A DNA stretch of 64,000 bases from Phascolomyces articulosus. Its lineage: Eukaryota > Mucoromycota > Mucoromycetes > Mucorales > Lichtheimiaceae. The stretch covers positions 1 to 64,000 of the forward strand of contig JAIXMP010000034.1 of assembly GCA_025677815.1 (NCBI GenBank), read 5' to 3'. Below the pieces are notes generated by a model. The model saw nothing but the letters and a program-made list of their open reading frames with translations. It did not search any database and was not told where the DNA came from. This document shows positions 37,324-48,863 of this stretch, piece after piece (within the stretch, counting starts at the first letter, position 1; every line of letters starts with the position of its first letter). The position numbers were made by a program, and so were the translations under genes.

Positions 37324-37668
37324 TAGACAACAACTATAAATCTATTTCATCCATCCATTTTCCAGTACACACCGATTTTATATTTTTTTTTCTTTCTTGT
37401 TCTTGTTTTTATATATTATCTATTTTATTATTTATTCTCATTATCCATGTAACATTTATAAACACTTTTTTTTTCTGCAACATTCACTTATCCTTCTTAC
37501 TAAACGCCATATTTTTTTTCTTATTATCCCATATATATTATCCCTATCCATTGATCCCACATCATCACCTTGTAAAACATATTATTACAAATTCCCATCA
37601 AAAAAAAATCCAATTGTTTGAATTTTTTTGTAAACAAAATAAATCTGTAATTGTACATTTTATATAAA
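37324..37668. other. Convergent 3' UTR region
   Basis: AT-rich 345 bp between the NDUFA4 stop and the stop of the minus-strand membrane protein. No gene is seen. Confidence 0.6.
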
Positions 37669-38619
37669 TTATTTTTTAAAAATATCAAAAAACTTTCGAT
37701 TTTCCAAATTATTAGAATCCTTGAGATCCATGACCCACATGGCAGCCCCAATATGATTTGTATAAGAAAACACAAAACCAGCAAAAGGAATCATTTCCAA
37801 AATAGTTGCGACCACACCAAATTGATGATATTGATAGAATGCTTGTTCAATCTGACGTTGACGTCGTGCCATGGTCCATTCATATAAATCAAAATAACGT
37901 TTATGTGTTTGACCTCCTCGTGATAATCCTTGAATACCAATAAAAGCAGCAGGTCCCACCACAGGAATCAAATTCAATGGTAAAGTGACCAAGAATAAAA
38001 TGGGTTTCAAAATAAACATTTTCCATGAATCTTCAGATTGAGCATACATGGTCATGATATTGATAGGGGATAAAAATGTATGTGCTTTCGCTTTGGCTTG
38101 ATCCAAATCTTGGGGTATTTCTTTTTTCACTTTTTCGGCTGCTACATTTAATGATTCTACAAGATCTTCTCCTGCCTTGATGGATGATGATGAAGATGGA
38201 TCGTTTTTCTTTTGTTTCTTCTTGGGTAAAGCATTATGTTCTTCAAGAATCGCGTCAAAGAATCGGTCTCGTACAGAGCCTACAAAATGATCACCCAATT
38301 TTCCCATAATAGCAAACGACTCCATGATTGTTAATAAGGTGGCTGTGGCAGCTGTTCCTGCACCTAAAAACCATTTGGCTTGATCTTGTGGACGTAGTTC
38401 TAGGTAGAGTTTCGATAAAAGTCGTGATTGGGGTCCGAATCCATACTTGACAAGAGGGACAACGGCTAATAAACTAAGTACACTCGCCTTAATGGCGGAA
38501 GACAAAATGGGTCCGGCTAAAGTCTTGTAATTATGTACCAAATGTAAGAATCCACGAATGGGATAAAATGCAGGTGGAAGTGGTTTTTGTGTCTTTCCGG
38601 GTGTAATTGTAAATGACAT
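37669..38619 (-). CDS. EI24/RRT8-like multi-pass membrane protein
   Basis: Single exon, 316 aa from MSFTITPGK; an upstream in-frame extension to 38685 was rejected because this ATG has a better context and the extension is hydrophobic noise. Several hydrophobic segments are visible (SVLSLLAVVPLVKYGFG, ATATLLTIMESFAIMG, FLVTLPLNLIPVVGPAAFIG, FGVVATILEMIPFAGFVFSY). The paired P-N-x-I-P-x-x-G-P pattern is typical of the EI24/CysZ fold and of yeast outer-spore-wall/lipid-droplet proteins Rrt8 and Lds1/2. A charged loop (KKKQKKNDPSSSSS) separates the halves. Its exact function is unknown; family members sit in the ER or on lipid droplets. Confidence 0.7.
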   Translation of the reverse strand: MSFTITPGKTQKPLPPAFYPIRGFLHLVHNYKTLAGPILSSAIKASVLSLLAVVPLVKYGFGPQSRLLSKLYLELRPQDQAKWFLGAGTAATATLLTIMESFAIMGKLGDHFVGSVRDRFFDAILEEHNALPKKKQKKNDPSSSSSIKAGEDLVESLNVAAEKVKKEIPQDLDQAKAKAHTFLSPINIMTMYAQSEDSWKMFILKPILFLVTLPLNLIPVVGPAAFIGIQGLSRGGQTHKRYFDLYEWTMARRQRQIEQAFYQYHQFGVVATILEMIPFAGFVFSYTNHIGAAMWVMDLKDSNNLENRKFFDIFKK

Positions 38620-39160
38620 TTTGTGTTTGTCGTTTGAAAGGTAAAAAGAAAGTAAAAAGGAAAAACAATAACAATCAATAATCAATAATGTGAACAGGGT
38701 CTTCTCTTTCCATCACACTTTCTCAAAATAGACCTCATGTTGCACAACATGTTTTTTTTCACTTCTGAAGTTTCGGTCTGACGTTTATGTTTTATGTTTC
38801 TTTTATAGTGATATAGTTCAGGATGAAGATAAAAATAAAATGTATTCTTTATATTAGGTAAAAAAAAAATCATTCTAATAGAAAATATCTCTAATGATAC
38901 AAGTGGCACTTGATGTCTCTAAAAGTAGACAATGAAACAGAGAGTATAGTAATAATGCTTCTTCTTGGATTAAACAAAAATCAGGAACAATCATCCGAAA
39001 ATAGAAGCAACCTGCTTATGGGTAATATTTTATATTATCCCACATATATAAATAGTATACAATATATTTTAAGATTTATAGACAAGATGATATTATTTAA
39101 TTAATGAAAAAAAAAGTAGTAGTAGTAGTAAGTAGTAATAATAAAAATAATAAACGAAAT
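38620..39160. other. Intergenic between two membrane-protein genes
   Basis: About 540 bp with a short AGT/AAT trinucleotide run near 39116-39150. It holds the promoter of the EI24-like gene. No ORF of note. Confidence 0.5.
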
Positions 39161-40653
39161 TTATACAACATTGACATCCTCCACTTCTTCTAATACTTCT
39201 TCCTCTTCTACTTCTTCTTCTTCATGATGATAAGGTCGTAATTGTTCCATTTTCCAACCATATTTTTCTGTATAATCATTATCGCGTACCCATTGTCGTG
39301 TTACACGTCGTGTCATGACAGCCACAATGACACCCAAGACGGTCATGATGACAAGTTCTATCATGACAATGATACTTCCAGAAAGATAAATATCATGTTT
39401 TGAAATATCGGTAGCCGTTACCATGACAACACGAACGATATAATCTCCCATTAAACAAGTCGCCCATCCACAGGTTAAACAGTAATGATAGATACGGATT
39501 TTGCGCACTGACCATACCCAATCGACCACAGACATCTCTTGACGCATCCCTTTTGGATTAATCCAATGATAAGTTGCTTTCGCATCGATTAACATTTCTG
39601 TACTAAGTATAAATGTTAAAGGTCGTATTTTTATCCATGTCGTTTCAATGGGTATCATGGTAGCATAGAATACCAAGGAAACTACAGCTGTCACTGCTGA
39701 ATCTCGTAAAATAGTAACGGTGGCATCTCCTAATAAAAAAAAGATAATAAAAATGCATGTAATATGCGTATATTAGATTATAATAATATAATGTGACTCT
39801 TTTGTTGATGAAAGATGATCGATTCTTCCTTTTATATCATCTTAATGAGCATTTTTTTTTTAAAATGGATGCCTTCCATTTTATTCCAAGGAATTATTTA
39901 TGCTGCATAACACACACCCACTTTTTTTATAGAATTTTTTTTTCTCATTCTCCTAATCATTTTATGAAGGAAAAAAAAAAAGAACCAATATGCACCTGTT
40001 GCTAAAGAAACTACACCTGCGATAATATAATCCAAGAACATTAAAAAACTAAAGATATCGATTTTTCGATGACGGAACAGAAAATAAATGGTATATAAGA
40101 GTGGTAATATGGCACATATCAGTAAAGAATACATGGCTTCAATATGATTACGAGTGGTAAAAAAAAGCGTCAAAGGGATGCCAACAGTCAGGACCAAAAT
40201 GAAGAAAAAGGAGTTCAATTGTCGGAGCATATGTTGTTTGCTATTGAATGAACTTTCCCATGGATTCATAGGTGTCTCTTCACTATAATATGAGGGTGTT
40301 CGATCAAAACTGACTCTTTCACGAAACGTAACAATTTTTCCATCGTTGGTAATAATTCTTTCTTGTTGTTCTTGATAATAATTGATGCCATCACGATCAC
40401 TAATGGTAGTTGTTAACATGTTTAAAAGTTGGTCGTCTTGTCGATGATGATACTGAACTCTGGTTTCTAAAGTCATACCGTCCTTTTTATTGTTGTTGTT
40501 ATTATTTTCGTTATAGTCATGTTTTTTGTTATTGTTATTGTTGTTATTAGTTTGAGCAATATGGGAAGATGGAGGTGTTGGTAATATGGTGGTCGTCGTA
40601 TTTAATGATGTAGTAGTAGTAATAATTGAAGAAGAAGAAAGCTCTGCGGTCAT
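39161..40653 (-). CDS. VC0807-like integral membrane protein
   Basis: Exons 40653-39996 and 39729-39161 give 408 aa in phase; the donor is ACAG|GTGCAT. The first 120 residues are Thr/Asn-rich with poly-Asn. At least six hydrophobic segments follow (FFFILVLTVGIPLTLFF, LLICAILPLLYTIYFLF, the segment ending AGVVSLATGDATVTILRDSA, and others), and the tail is Glu-rich. The pairing of an FRHRKID loop with a GDATVTILRDSAVT motif resembles the VC0807 family, whose function is unknown. Confidence 0.65.
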
Positions 40654-41653
40654 GACGACCGTTTTGAATAAAAATGGACTTTATATTATTTATAATAATT
40701 ATTTTGGTTTTTTTTTTTTTTTTTTTTCAGGCACAAACAAAAAGTATAAAAAAGCAAAATGGGCTGCAGCTCAAAATCCCTTTTTTTTATATAGGCAATT
40801 TTCGTGAGGATCTGGGTATTCTTTTTTTATTATTATAATGCGTGTATGCGTAGCATTTGTATTTATACGTGATGACATCCTATTTCATTGGCCATTTATC
40901 TATCTATTTAACTATTTACCCTTCTTTTTTTTTGATTCAGAATATAGAATAAACTTTGAATGATGTTTCAAATTTCAATCATTCTTATTATTATTATTCT
41001 TATTAATTATATATTGTTGATGATATATTTGATAATGATAATTTATATCTGTGTGAATGCAAGTATATTATGTTTCTAATATTCTCCCTCCCTTTCTTTC
41101 TTTCTTAACAAACAGCAAACAAACCGTTGGTTGATTATGGAATGTAATGCAACCTAACTAGAAGAATTATTATTAAAAAAATAAGATTATTTTTGAATTA
41201 AGGAGGTTTATAAGACATGGTTTTGTGTGTGAACACCATGAATAGAATCAAGAGAAGTGTTATTTCGTACGTAATTTCTGAATGACACTTTCTTTCATAA
41301 TAATAATGATTTGCCGTGTGATGCACACCCAAGACAACAATTAACATTAAAAAAAGCCAAGACTTAATTATATAACATGAATTGATAAACAACAAAAAAA
41401 CAATCCTTGGCTTTTATTAAGCTTTTTTATATATTTTTACGTCTCTCAACGTTTATGTACATCTTTATAGTTTATCGTCTCAGAATTCTGTTTAAAAAAA
41501 AAACAAAAAACAAAAACAAAGTGAAAAAAAGGGGGGGTAGGATGAGACTCAGCAATCTAACGGGTGTGCAACTCCTTATAAACCCCATTCTTCATCATCA
41601 TCATCCCTTTCTCTCAGTCACAAATACTCCTCTTGTACCCTTCCATTCACTCC

Positions 41654-41707
<54 letters not shown>

Positions 41708-42474
41708 GCATATGACTTGGTGCGTGTAAGCAAATGTGTGTGCATTGTTAGTTTACTAATAACGCATTAAAAAGTCGGATCGGATCTAGTCTGCGTCAGC
41801 TGTGAACAGTAAGATACTACATTGGATAGCACAATCCGAAGCACTCTTGGTTTTTTTTTTTTTTTTTTTTTTACATCTATAAATTTCAGACTGTAAAAAG
41901 CCAACCAGAATATTAGTTTTTACTATCAACGTTATTATTTAAACGTTATAAGGATGATAAAAAAGATATTGCATGTATATATCATCATGCATAATTATGA
42001 TCCAAAAACATGTAATTTTTGATACAAATAACAAAAAGTTCTGCATAAGAAAAAAAATACGTACATGTTGTTTTTTATTATTATTGTATTATAACTTGAT
42101 TCAAAAGTGTTTAAGTTAACTTTTGACATACGAAATAAAGTCTCGACCCTTTTCTATAGAACGATCTATAAAAAAGTAACCTTCGTAATTCTAAATGCGT
42201 TTTTTTTCTAACTCCAAGAAGTTTTTTTTGTTCTGTGCGAGTGAACTTTTTTTTTTTTTTTGTAATCATGCGGAAAATTTATACCTTTTTCAGGAAAAAA
42301 AAGAAACTTGTTTTGTCTAATATTGTCATTTGTATGAAATTATCACCCCCCTCCCCCCCACGATTTGACGTGGCATAAAGTAGTATCTGTCAGATATCTT
42401 TAGTCAAATATTATACTGATAAACTTTTAAGCGAGAGCCAAAAAAATTATATGTCTCGTATAAACACCTCATTT
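40654..42474. other. Intergenic, left of HET unit B
   Basis: AT-rich 1.8 kb with a (ATT)n run at 41658-41706, poly-T runs (40711-40729 and 41851-41872) and a C-rich patch near 42347. No gene is supported. Confidence 0.5.
41658..41706. repeat. (ATT)n microsatellite, about 16 units
   Basis: A perfect trinucleotide run between 41658 and 41706, the longest microsatellite in the window. Confidence 0.9.
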
Positions 42475-45330
42475 ACTGGCATAAAAGTCGATCAGTATGG
42501 AAGAAATAATAGTGAAATATTATGTTGAAAAAAAATGTAGTATGAGAATATATTAATATTATATGTATTAACAGTGTACATGGTATTAATACTATTAGCG
42601 TAACCTTTTACTTGTATATACTCAATCAGACAATCCACGGATCTATAAACAAATCAAGCGTTTGCTACTTGTTACTTAATTATCTAATCTGCACTTATTC
42701 ACTGTCATTATCTCTTTGTCTTCTTTGATAATATAACACAAGGTAATAATATGTTTATTAAGATATTTACATTTGTTTGCTTTTAAATAAATAAATGAAA
42801 AACTCTATTGAATAATAAATTCTTTTGCTTCACTATGGACATCATCCCCAAAAATCGAGCTTAAAATTTCATCTGGATCATCTGAACTGAGATCTCCATC
42901 ATTTGGATCTCCAAGATAATAAATACCAATGGCCTTGTACCGTTCTTTTGTGCCGTTTGCAGCATCCACATATTTCTTGATAACAGGAAGGAAATAGTCA
43001 TGTGCATAACCACAAGGGTGTTTTAATAACGGTGATTCCTTTGCCTTCTTAGTAAGTAAATTATAGACTTTGAGCAAAATAGGCAAAATGATGCATTCAT
43101 CACAATCTTCAGTCAATGAGAGTGGTCTTGTTTGCATGACAGGAGCATCTTGTGGTTGATAATAATGAGTGGCGAAACAGACTGAAATATTTCTCATTTT
43201 TATTGCCCAATCAATTAAAGCAGTGTTCTCTTCAACTGTACTGGAATGATCTATCGCTTTCCACCGGTTCTCAAACTTATCAACCTGCTGGTCCCATTGA
43301 TCTTTGTCGTGAGACAACGGTGAGAAGCATCCATGATCATAGGGTGCAACCGATAGTGTCTTGTAATATTTGGTTGAAATGTGAAGAAGCATATCATCAC
43401 AGATAGAATGCTGGTGTTGAAAGCCATGTGGTTGTGGTGGCAACAGGTTTATCGAGATGCTCCCCAGAAACACCAGTCCATGAAGGTAAATTATGATTCT
43501 TCATTGTACTGACATGCATTTCCTCACCATCGTTAGTAAGGTTCGATCCAAAACAAAGAATGGATAGGTCATGTGTTGCAATGGTCCGATAAAAGTGGTG
43601 GAGGGTTGTTTTAATATCGATTTCGTAGTTAATTTTCATATTTTTAAACATATCGGGAAAAATGTTGGCCAAAGAAATAATCTTGTCGTGTTCCTTTGAA
43701 CTTGATCGAAAATGAGCTTCATTAAGTGCTTGATTGACACTTCCTCCTTGTTGTTGGTTAGCAAAATCAAGCATCCAAGCTGAAAAGTCGTCGTATGTCG
43801 TAGGTATATCGCACGTATGAAAACTATGTTGCCAGAAATGAGTGTCTGTCCCAATGACTAATATACGTTTTGATGACATTGTTTCTTCTAATGTCCAACT
43901 TCGTTTATACCAAAGTGAATTTTGTACAATATCAGCCCAAGCTTCTATGCTTGCGTCTATGTCGTCATACACTGGGTTGATAGTATCAAAATCTTTTGGA
44001 TCATAAATATGGACTTCAGGTACAATGGCCACAGTATAACACGCATTGCTGTAGATCTTATGCATTTGTTTGATTTCTCGTAGCTTGATTTCATGGTCAG
44101 ATTGATCAATGCATATTTTATCGTACCACAGATATTCGATTTCGAAATCTTTGCATATTTGTTGAAGAAACTTTTCATACGTTACATGCTTTATAGTAGC
44201 CTTGCTCCTGGTGGATGGTAAAAACTGGACTTCAAACTTATTTTCTTCCTCATCTGTTGGTATCATGGTAACTGAGTCTCGCTTCTTTCTCCTAAGCATA
44301 CGTCTGATTTTTGGAAAAAAGCCATTCTTGCCTATATCATATCCTTCAACAATACAATGTCTACCGTTGTCGTTGCAATCATATTCACCATTTTCTTTTT
44401 GTACAACATCTCCAGATTGTTCCCAAACATAGGAGAGAGCACAATAACCAGTTTTTACTTGTTTTCCTGGGACTTTCTCCCAATCCGAAACACGAATGAG
44501 GTATGTGGGTCGATATTCTCCTGCAGTGGCATCACGTCGATATTTTGTAGTATCCACTAGATTTAATGATCTTTGGTTGCGGCAATAGGTAATGTACATA
44601 TTTCTTTTTGAAAATTTCATGTTTTAGAGCAAAAAAAAAAGTTAAGAATATTGTGTAACAGAATAATTTGATGATGATTACCTTGTTTTCTTTGTTTATT
44701 CAATGTTGTTTCGCGACATACAAAAAGTTTGCTTGATGAAGAATAAGAAAAAGATGTTGAAAAAAGAGGACTAAAATATAAAGAGAAAAGAAAGGACGAT
44801 AAAAAGAATGAGCGACGGAAATGATTAGTCGCTAAGCCGAAGTAGCGTTGTGTAATGTTTTACATGAAAAAAAAAAGGTTTTCTATTTTATAATAAATAA
44901 CTGGCTTCGCTCAAATAAGTGGGCCCCTCCGCTTCCCTTCGTGTCATTTAACAGGTTCAAAGCCATATATTTATTTTGTGTGTTCAAAGCTTAATTTTTC
45001 ATTTTGAATTGTAAACCCAAAGCTTTACATGTTATTATTGCTGGAAAAAAATGATGATAACTCGCTTCGCAAGTTGTCCTCATTTTTTTTCTTATCATGA
45101 TCTAAGCCTAGACTCTATGTTAATTTCATAAAATAATAAAAAAAAATACACGCGAATTATTATCTACAATGACTATTAGGCTTGACGATGTTAACTTAAA
45201 TATGAACCTTATAATATAATATAAAAAAAAAACTTTTATTGGCGGAGTATTTCCTTTTTTTTGTAAGAGGGCAAAACGTGGGTCGTAAATACTACCATGT
45301 TATTTTAATAATATGGATTATAGTAGTGTA
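42475..45330 (-). repeat. HET duplication unit B
   Basis: The 3' flank begins ACTGGCATAAAAGTCGAT, shared with unit C at 46173 but not with A or D. The 5' side reaches past the site where Harbinger sits in unit C: here the sequence GACTATTAGGCTT (TTA at 45176-45178) is uninterrupted. Similarity to unit D and to 54615-54740 continues to about 45330. Confidence 0.8.
42805..44599 (-). pseudogene. HET-domain protein, copy B (frameshifted)
   Basis: The frame matching the other copies runs from MYITYC (44599) to about 43420, where an extra T in the codons after TTTTW shifts the frame and a stop follows within about 10 codons; the C-terminal 220 residues continue in another frame to 42805. The first part would give a 400 aa product that keeps the whole HET domain. 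An in-frame ATG seven codons upstream (44620) exists only here. Copy B also has a unique basic insertion near residue 91 (IRRMLRRKKRD) where A, C and D read INKGDLTTM. A real truncated protein, a pseudogene or an assembly error are all possible. Confidence 0.75.
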
Positions 45331-46172
45331 ACCCTTGATTTTAAGATAGGACTTAGGTGGATTACAGATAATAGGTAGTTTAATATAGTGAGCACCAGTA
45401 GTAATTAACGTATACTACAACGATATGTTTAATAAAATGGTCTTCAATTATTGTAGAAATTAGAAGACTTGTATGTGAATTGATTGGATCAAGTGGTTAG
45501 ATAAAATAAGGCTTTTTAATAAGCAATTGGATGGATATGAATTGTATCAAGAATATAAAACAAATATGATTATTCAATATTTGAGTGATCAAGGGATAAG
45601 AATGTTAATTTATTCTTTTAGTAAAATGTTCGATAATTATTTATTTCAGTTCAAAATCCTGGCCTTTTATACTTTTTCCAAAAGCAACACAGCAACCAAT
45701 TATTCTTGGCAGAAGACTACTTGGCGAGGAATAATATCCAATCGTATTGCATATATAAATGAGACAGAAGGTTATTGGTTGGCCAAGATCCTTGGTAATA
45801 GAGAATAATGTTGAAAGTGATGGAATAAACAAGAAGGTCGAGTAGGACCAAGAAGTAACATCATTTCACAATTAAAATTCTCAATATTGGATATCAAGGT
45901 CAGATTCAGGAACAATATGCAGGTTACACAATTATGGACGGATGCATGATCAATAAGTTGGTTGTGCGAGTGGAAAAAAAGGCCTTTGGCTTTATAGATT
46001 TCACTGCTATTTCTAATACAAAATAATGATAAAAATGAAAAGGTACTAATGATAAAAATAAAAGGTACTGATATAAATAATAATAATAATATAGGAAAAA
46101 TATAAAAAATAAAATAAATTGAAATAAAAATATATAAAAAGAAAGAGGAGAGTGGTAATCATTGAGGATTAC
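45331..46172. other. Spacer between HET units B and C
   Basis: About 840 bp unlike the units. An ORF at 45527-45808 (93 aa) has no recognised domain and is more likely element debris than a gene. An A/T-rich simple-sequence stretch lies at 46070-46140. Confidence 0.4.
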
Positions 46173-48682
46173 ACTGGCATAAAAGTCGATCAGCATGGAA
46201 GAAATATTATGTTAAAAAAAAGTAGGGAGAATATATTAATATCATATGTATTAATAGCGTATATGCTATTAAATACTATTATCGTAACCTTTTACATACT
46301 TGTATATACTTTAATCAGACAACTCACGAATCTATAAACAAATCAAGTGTTTACTACTTGTTACTTAATTATCTAATCTACACTTATTCACTGTCTTTAT
46401 CTCTTTATCTTCTTTGATAGTATAACAGAAGGTAATAATATGTTTATTTAGATATTTAAATTTGTTTGCTTTTAAATAAATAAATAAAAAACCCTATTGA
46501 ATAATAAACTCTTTTGCTTTACTATGGATATCATCTTCAAAAATTGAACTTAAAATTTCATCTGGGTCATCAGAAATAAGATCCTTGCGGAACGTACCCC
46601 CAAGATAATAAATACCAATGGCCTTGTACCGTTCTTTTGTGCCGTTTGAAGCATCCGCGTATTTCTTGATAACAGGGAGGAAATAGTGATATGTATAACC
46701 ACCAGAAACACATAATGGTGATGTCTCTATCCTCTTAGCAAGTAAACCATGGGATTTGAGCAAAATAGGCAAAATGATGCATTCATTACAATCTTCAGTC
46801 AATGAGAATGGTCTTGTTTGCATGACAGGAGAATCTTGTGGTTGATAATAATGAGTGGCGTAATGGCCTGAAAAATTTATCATTTTAATTGCCCAATCTA
46901 AAGCAGTATCCTCTTCAACTGCAATGGATAGATCTTTTGCTTCTCGCCGCTTCCTAAACTTATCGATCTGTTGGTCCCATTGATGTTTATTGTGAGATAA
47001 CGGTGAGAAGCATCCACAATCATACGGTGAAATCGATAGCGTCTTGTAATATTTGGTTGAAATGTGAAGAAGCATATCATCACAGATAGAATGCTGGTGT
47101 TGAAGCCATGAGGCTGTGGTGGTAACACGCTTATCGAGGTGAACGCCAGAAACACCAGTCCATGAAGGTAAATTATGATTCTTCATTGTATTGTGACGAA
47201 ATTCCACACCTCCGATAGAAAGGTTCGATCCAAAACAAAGAATGGATAGGTCATGTGTTGCAATGGTCCGATAAAAGTGGTGGAGGGTTGTTTTAATATC
47301 GATTTCGTAGTTAATTTTCATATTTTTAAACATATCGGGAAAAATGTTGGCCAAAGAAAAAATTTTGTCGTGTTCCTTTGAACTCGATCGAAAATGGGCA
47401 TCACAAAGTGCTTGATTGACACTTCCTCCCCCTTGTTGTTGGTTAGCAAAATCAAGCATCCAATCTGAAAATTCATCAATTGTGGTAGGTATGTTGCATG
47501 TATGAAAACTATGTTGCCAGAAATGAGAGTCTGTCCCAATCAATAAAATACGTTTTGATGACATTGTTTCTTCTAGTGTCCAACTTCGTTTCCGCCAAAG
47601 TGATATTCGTCCAATAAGAAACCAAGCTATCATGCCTGCTTCTATGTCACCATACACTGGGTTAAAAGTATCAAAATCTTTTGGATGGTGAATATGGACT
47701 TCAGGTACAATAGCCACAGTATAACACGCATTGCTGTAGATATTATGCATTTGTTTGATTTCTCGTAGTTTGATTTCATTGTCAGACTGATCAATGCATA
47801 TTTTATCGTACCACAAATATTCGATTTCGAAATCTTTGCATATTTGTTGAAGAAGCTCTTTGTACGTCACACGCTTTATAGTTGCCTTGCTTCTGGTGGA
47901 TGGTAAAAACTGAACTTCGTACTTTTCTTCGTCTGTAAGTGTCATTGTGGTAAGGTCCCCTTTGTTTATATCATACCCTTCAACAATACAATGTCTTCCA
48001 TTGTCGATGCAGTCATATTCACCGTTTTCTTTTTGTACAACATCTCCAGATTGTTCCCAAACATAGGAGAGAGCACAATAACCAGTTTCTACTTGCTTGC
48101 CTTGGACTTTCTCCCAATCTGAAACACGAATGAGGTATGTGGGTCGATATTTTCCTGCAGTGGCATCACGTCGATATTTTGTAGTATCCACTAGATTTAG
48201 TGATCTTTGGTTGCGGCAATAGGTAATGTACATATTTCTTTTTTGGAGTTTTCATTTTTTGGAGAAAAAAAGTTAAGAATATACCCTAACAGAATAATTT
48301 TATGATAAGTACCTTGTTTTCGCTGTTTATTCAATGTTGTTTCGCGATATACAAAAATTTGGCTTGATGAAGAATAAGAAAAAGATGTTGAAAAAAGGAG
48401 GACAAAAGTATAAAGAGAAAAAGAAAGGACGATAAAAAGAATGAGTGATGAAAATAATTTATTGCTAAGCCGAAGTAGCATTTTTGGATGATGTGTAATG
48501 TTTTACATGAAAAAAAAAAGATTACCTATTTTATAAAAAATAACTCGCTTCGCAAGTTGTCATCATTTTTTTTTCCCTTTTCCTATCATGATCTAAGCCT
48601 AACCCCTATGTTAGTTTCATAATAAAGCTATCGATTATTTTAAAAAAAAATACACGCGAACTATTATCTACAATGACTATTA
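46173..48682 (-). repeat. HET duplication unit C (left part)
   Basis: The 3' flank matches unit B from ACTGGCATAAAAGTCGAT onward. On the 5' side the unit is cut at 48682 by the second Harbinger element and resumes at 54615. Unit C lacks the extra block between the two TAACTCGCTTCG motifs seen in A and B. Confidence 0.85.
46494..48233 (-). CDS. HET-domain protein, copy C
   Basis: Open single exon of 579 aa, with the same domain order as copy A and intact YCALSYVW, LWYDKICIDQS and SWTLEE motifs. It differs from the others mostly in short patches: FNPVYGDIEAGMIAWFLIGR (about 190-209), around GVEFRHNTM, VHLDKRVTTTAS, and RIETSPLCVSGGY. One residue is lost in ALDWAIKM compared with ALIDWAIKM. The codon frame is intact throughout, so it is likely functional. 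Its promoter is separated from more distant upstream DNA by the 5.9 kb Harbinger insertion that starts about 450 bp from the start codon. Confidence 0.8.
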   Translation of the reverse strand: MYITYCRNQRSLNLVDTTKYRRDATAGKYRPTYLIRVSDWEKVQGKQVETGYCALSYVWEQSGDVVQKENGEYDCIDNGRHCIVEGYDINKGDLTTMTLTDEEKYEVQFLPSTRSKATIKRVTYKELLQQICKDFEIEYLWYDKICIDQSDNEIKLREIKQMHNIYSNACYTVAIVPEVHIHHPKDFDTFNPVYGDIEAGMIAWFLIGRISLWRKRSWTLEETMSSKRILLIGTDSHFWQHSFHTCNIPTTIDEFSDWMLDFANQQQGGGSVNQALCDAHFRSSSKEHDKIFSLANIFPDMFKNMKINYEIDIKTTLHHFYRTIATHDLSILCFGSNLSIGGVEFRHNTMKNHNLPSWTGVSGVHLDKRVTTTASWLQHQHSICDDMLLHISTKYYKTLSISPYDCGCFSPLSHNKHQWDQQIDKFRKRREAKDLSIAVEEDTALDWAIKMINFSGHYATHYYQPQDSPVMQTRPFSLTEDCNECIILPILLKSHGLLAKRIETSPLCVSGGYTYHYFLPVIKKYADASNGTKERYKAIGIYYLGGTFRKDLISDDPDEILSSIFEDDIHSKAKEFIIQ

Positions 48683-48863
48683 AAGCAACCCCAGTAGTTA
48701 AGTTGACTTAACCTAGAATTGAGATTCCCCAACATTAAGAAAATTTATTAAGTTAGGTACCCGATTCCACAACAGTCGTACCTAGCTATAAAATTTAAAA
48801 GTGTATGGCTTTTCTTTTTGCTCCTTTTCGCTTTTAATCAATTGCCTTTTATTTTCTTGAAAC

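Noticed and set aside
45527..45808. A 93 aa gene between HET units B and C
   Set aside because: No domain, no splice or promoter support, and it sits in AT-rich debris.
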